A model generated the notes under the pieces. It made no database searches. It saw only the letters and a list, made by a program, of their open reading frames with translations, and was not told where the DNA came from. This document shows, piece after piece, positions 5,239-6,310 of a DNA stretch of 6,310 nucleotides. Location of the stretch: contig RFJE01000365.1 of NCBI GenBank assembly GCA_003695005.1, forward strand, positions 1 to 6,310, read 5' to 3'. Numbering within the stretch: position 1 is the first letter of the stretch; each line of letters starts with the position of its first letter. The stretch comes from Candidatus Hydrogenedentota bacterium (lineage in GTDB: Bacteria > Spirochaetota > Leptospiria > Turneriellales > J094). The translations under genes were made by a program, and so were the position numbers.

Positions 5239-6310
5239 ATGCAAGATTTTTGGAAAAAAATAATAAAAGTATTTCAACCTTATACAGAAGAGCAATTAAA
5301 ACTTCGACCGGAATTCATAGATGAATTAAACCGTCTTGCGTATAAATTACAACGTCCAGCTGCCTTATTAAGTATGGTAGCCTGGCTTGGATTTGCTTTT
5401 AAAACAGACCCAGAACTTCACCCCGATTTTCATGAGCTTTTTTATGTGCGCATTGGTCTAACGGTGGCAGGTGCCATTGTATTGATTGCTACCTTTTTCC
5501 CAAAAATTCGTGGAAAAGGCTTAGGCTGGCTTCTTTTTCTAGGAAGTTATATTTACTTAACAACACCTGTGTTTACTGCGTACTTAGCAGAAGATGCTGC
5601 TTATATGTCTGGCTACATGTTAGTCCTTTTAATTGGAATTTTAATACCCTTGCCATTTCGTCACATTGCTATTTTTCTATCACTAAGCATTAGTTTATTT
5701 GTTGCTTCCTTTATTTATTTTCACATACCCTGGACTGCACAAGTGGAATACTCTGTGCAAAATTTGGGGATAGCCGTTTTTTTAGTCTTAATCTTTGGCT
5801 ATTTTATGGATTATTATCGTTTTATGGGGTTTTACGATAGGCAAAGATTAAAGCAAGCCTACGAAGAATTAAGACAATACAACCAGCAAATCCAAAATGA
5901 TTTAGACACAGCATCTGAAATCCAAAAAGGTATTTTGCCGGATTTACCACCTGTATGGAATGGGTATCGTTTTTCTTCCTGGTGGCAACCCATGGAAAAA
6001 GTATCTGGTGATTTTTTTGATTTAATTCCAATGCCCGGAGATTCGCTTGGCGTATTAGTTGCCGATGTTATGGGACACGGAATTCCAGCTGCTTTAGTTA
6101 CTACTATGGCTAAAATTACTTTTCAAGAACAGTGTCGACGAAATACTCGCTTAGATGAAATTTTTTACCACGTAAACCGCGAACTCTGTGATAATGTACC
6201 AGGCCCCGAGTACTTAACAGCCTTTTTAATTAGACTAGAAAAAGATGGAACTGTTCACTATGCTAATGCATCTCATTGCAATGCATTGGTGTATCGATCT
6301 GCAACGCACA
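5239..6310 (+). CDS. Membrane-anchored RsbU/SpoIIE-type PP2C serine phosphatase (3' partial)
   Basis: The first 357 residues are present; the frame continues past the right edge. Six hydrophobic segments (about 41-56, 68-87, 96-117, 122-139, 141-162, 174-195) precede a charged helix (about 198-228, likely coiled coil), then a PP2C domain of RsbU/SpoIIE type. Loops after segments 2 and 4 are basic and those after 1, 3 and 5 acidic, so both ends are probably cytoplasmic. EIQKGILPDLPP (227-238) is the characteristic lead-in; metal-binding acidic residues lie in GDFFD (257-261) and ADVMGHG (275-281). Such enzymes usually dephosphorylate an anti-sigma-factor antagonist, switching on a stress or developmental response; the partner is not in view. 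The usual AGHPP segment reads ASHCN (344-348). The ATG at 5239 is the only start after the in-frame stop at 5209-5211; a weak AGG (5227-5229) serves as ribosome site. The membrane part matches no sensor domain I know, so its signal is unknown. Confidence 0.88.
   Translation, partial: MQDFWKKIIKVFQPYTEEQLKLRPEFIDELNRLAYKLQRPAALLSMVAWLGFAFKTDPELHPDFHELFYVRIGLTVAGAIVLIATFFPKIRGKGLGWLLFLGSYIYLTTPVFTAYLAEDAAYMSGYMLVLLIGILIPLPFRHIAIFLSLSISLFVASFIYFHIPWTAQVEYSVQNLGIAVFLVLIFGYFMDYYRFMGFYDRQRLKQAYEELRQYNQQIQNDLDTASEIQKGILPDLPPVWNGYRFSSWWQPMEKVSGDFFDLIPMPGDSLGVLVADVMGHGIPAALVTTMAKITFQEQCRRNTRLDEIFYHVNRELCDNVPGPEYLTAFLIRLEKDGTVHYANASHCNALVYRSATH

Noticed and set aside
5822..6031. Minus-strand open frame of 69 codons within the phosphatase gene
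   Set aside because: It overlaps the coiled-coil and GDFFD region of a well-supported plus-strand gene and has no motif of its own.

Overview
The window looks like bacterial chromosome: four densely packed protein genes plus a fifth cut by the right edge, with no RNA gene, CRISPR array, insertion sequence or phage gene that I can recognise. Composition is AT-leaning (roughly 40% GC by eye) and fairly even. The first gene encodes the C-terminal part of a cysteine-paired, tyrosine-rich, presumably exported protein with a FlgD-type Ig-like end, and the last a membrane-anchored RsbU-type phosphatase. With the FadE5/DmdC-type acyl-CoA dehydrogenase this suits a Gram-negative heterotroph; a Leptospira-like spirochaete is a plausible but unproven guess.

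Layout. Bases 1-2040 (+) hold the exported protein, open at the left edge. It overlaps by 10 bases the TTG start of an adenosine deaminase (add, 2031-3017, +). This gene runs tail to tail into an acyl-CoA dehydrogenase (3010-4761, -); their last 8 bases overlap inside a 12-base perfect palindrome, so both proteins end in Ala-Ser-stop. A 100-base gap (4762-4861) carries two inverted repeats and a candidate promoter for the dehydrogenase. Upstream on the same strand lies a small CsoR/RcnR-family repressor (4862-5113, -) whose stop codon sits in a 14-base tandem duplication. A 125-base divergent control region (5114-5238) has a good sigma70-type promoter in each direction. The phosphatase gene (5239 to the right edge, +) lacks its 3' end.

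How the parts relate. Adenosine deaminase (purine salvage) and acyl-CoA dehydrogenase (acyl-CoA oxidation feeding electron-transfer flavoprotein) are housekeeping catabolic enzymes. The repressor has the two conserved cysteines of the family but a tyrosine where copper-sensing CsoR has histidine, so a sulfur/persulfide (CstR-like) or other non-copper role is more likely. No metal or sulfur gene is adjacent. Its candidate targets in view are its own promoter, the acyl-CoA dehydrogenase downstream and the divergent phosphatase.

I did not find a wholly new system. The most notable points are the repressor's altered sensor site and its unusual neighbours, the stacked inverted repeats over the candidate dehydrogenase promoter, and the palindrome-sharing convergent gene ends.
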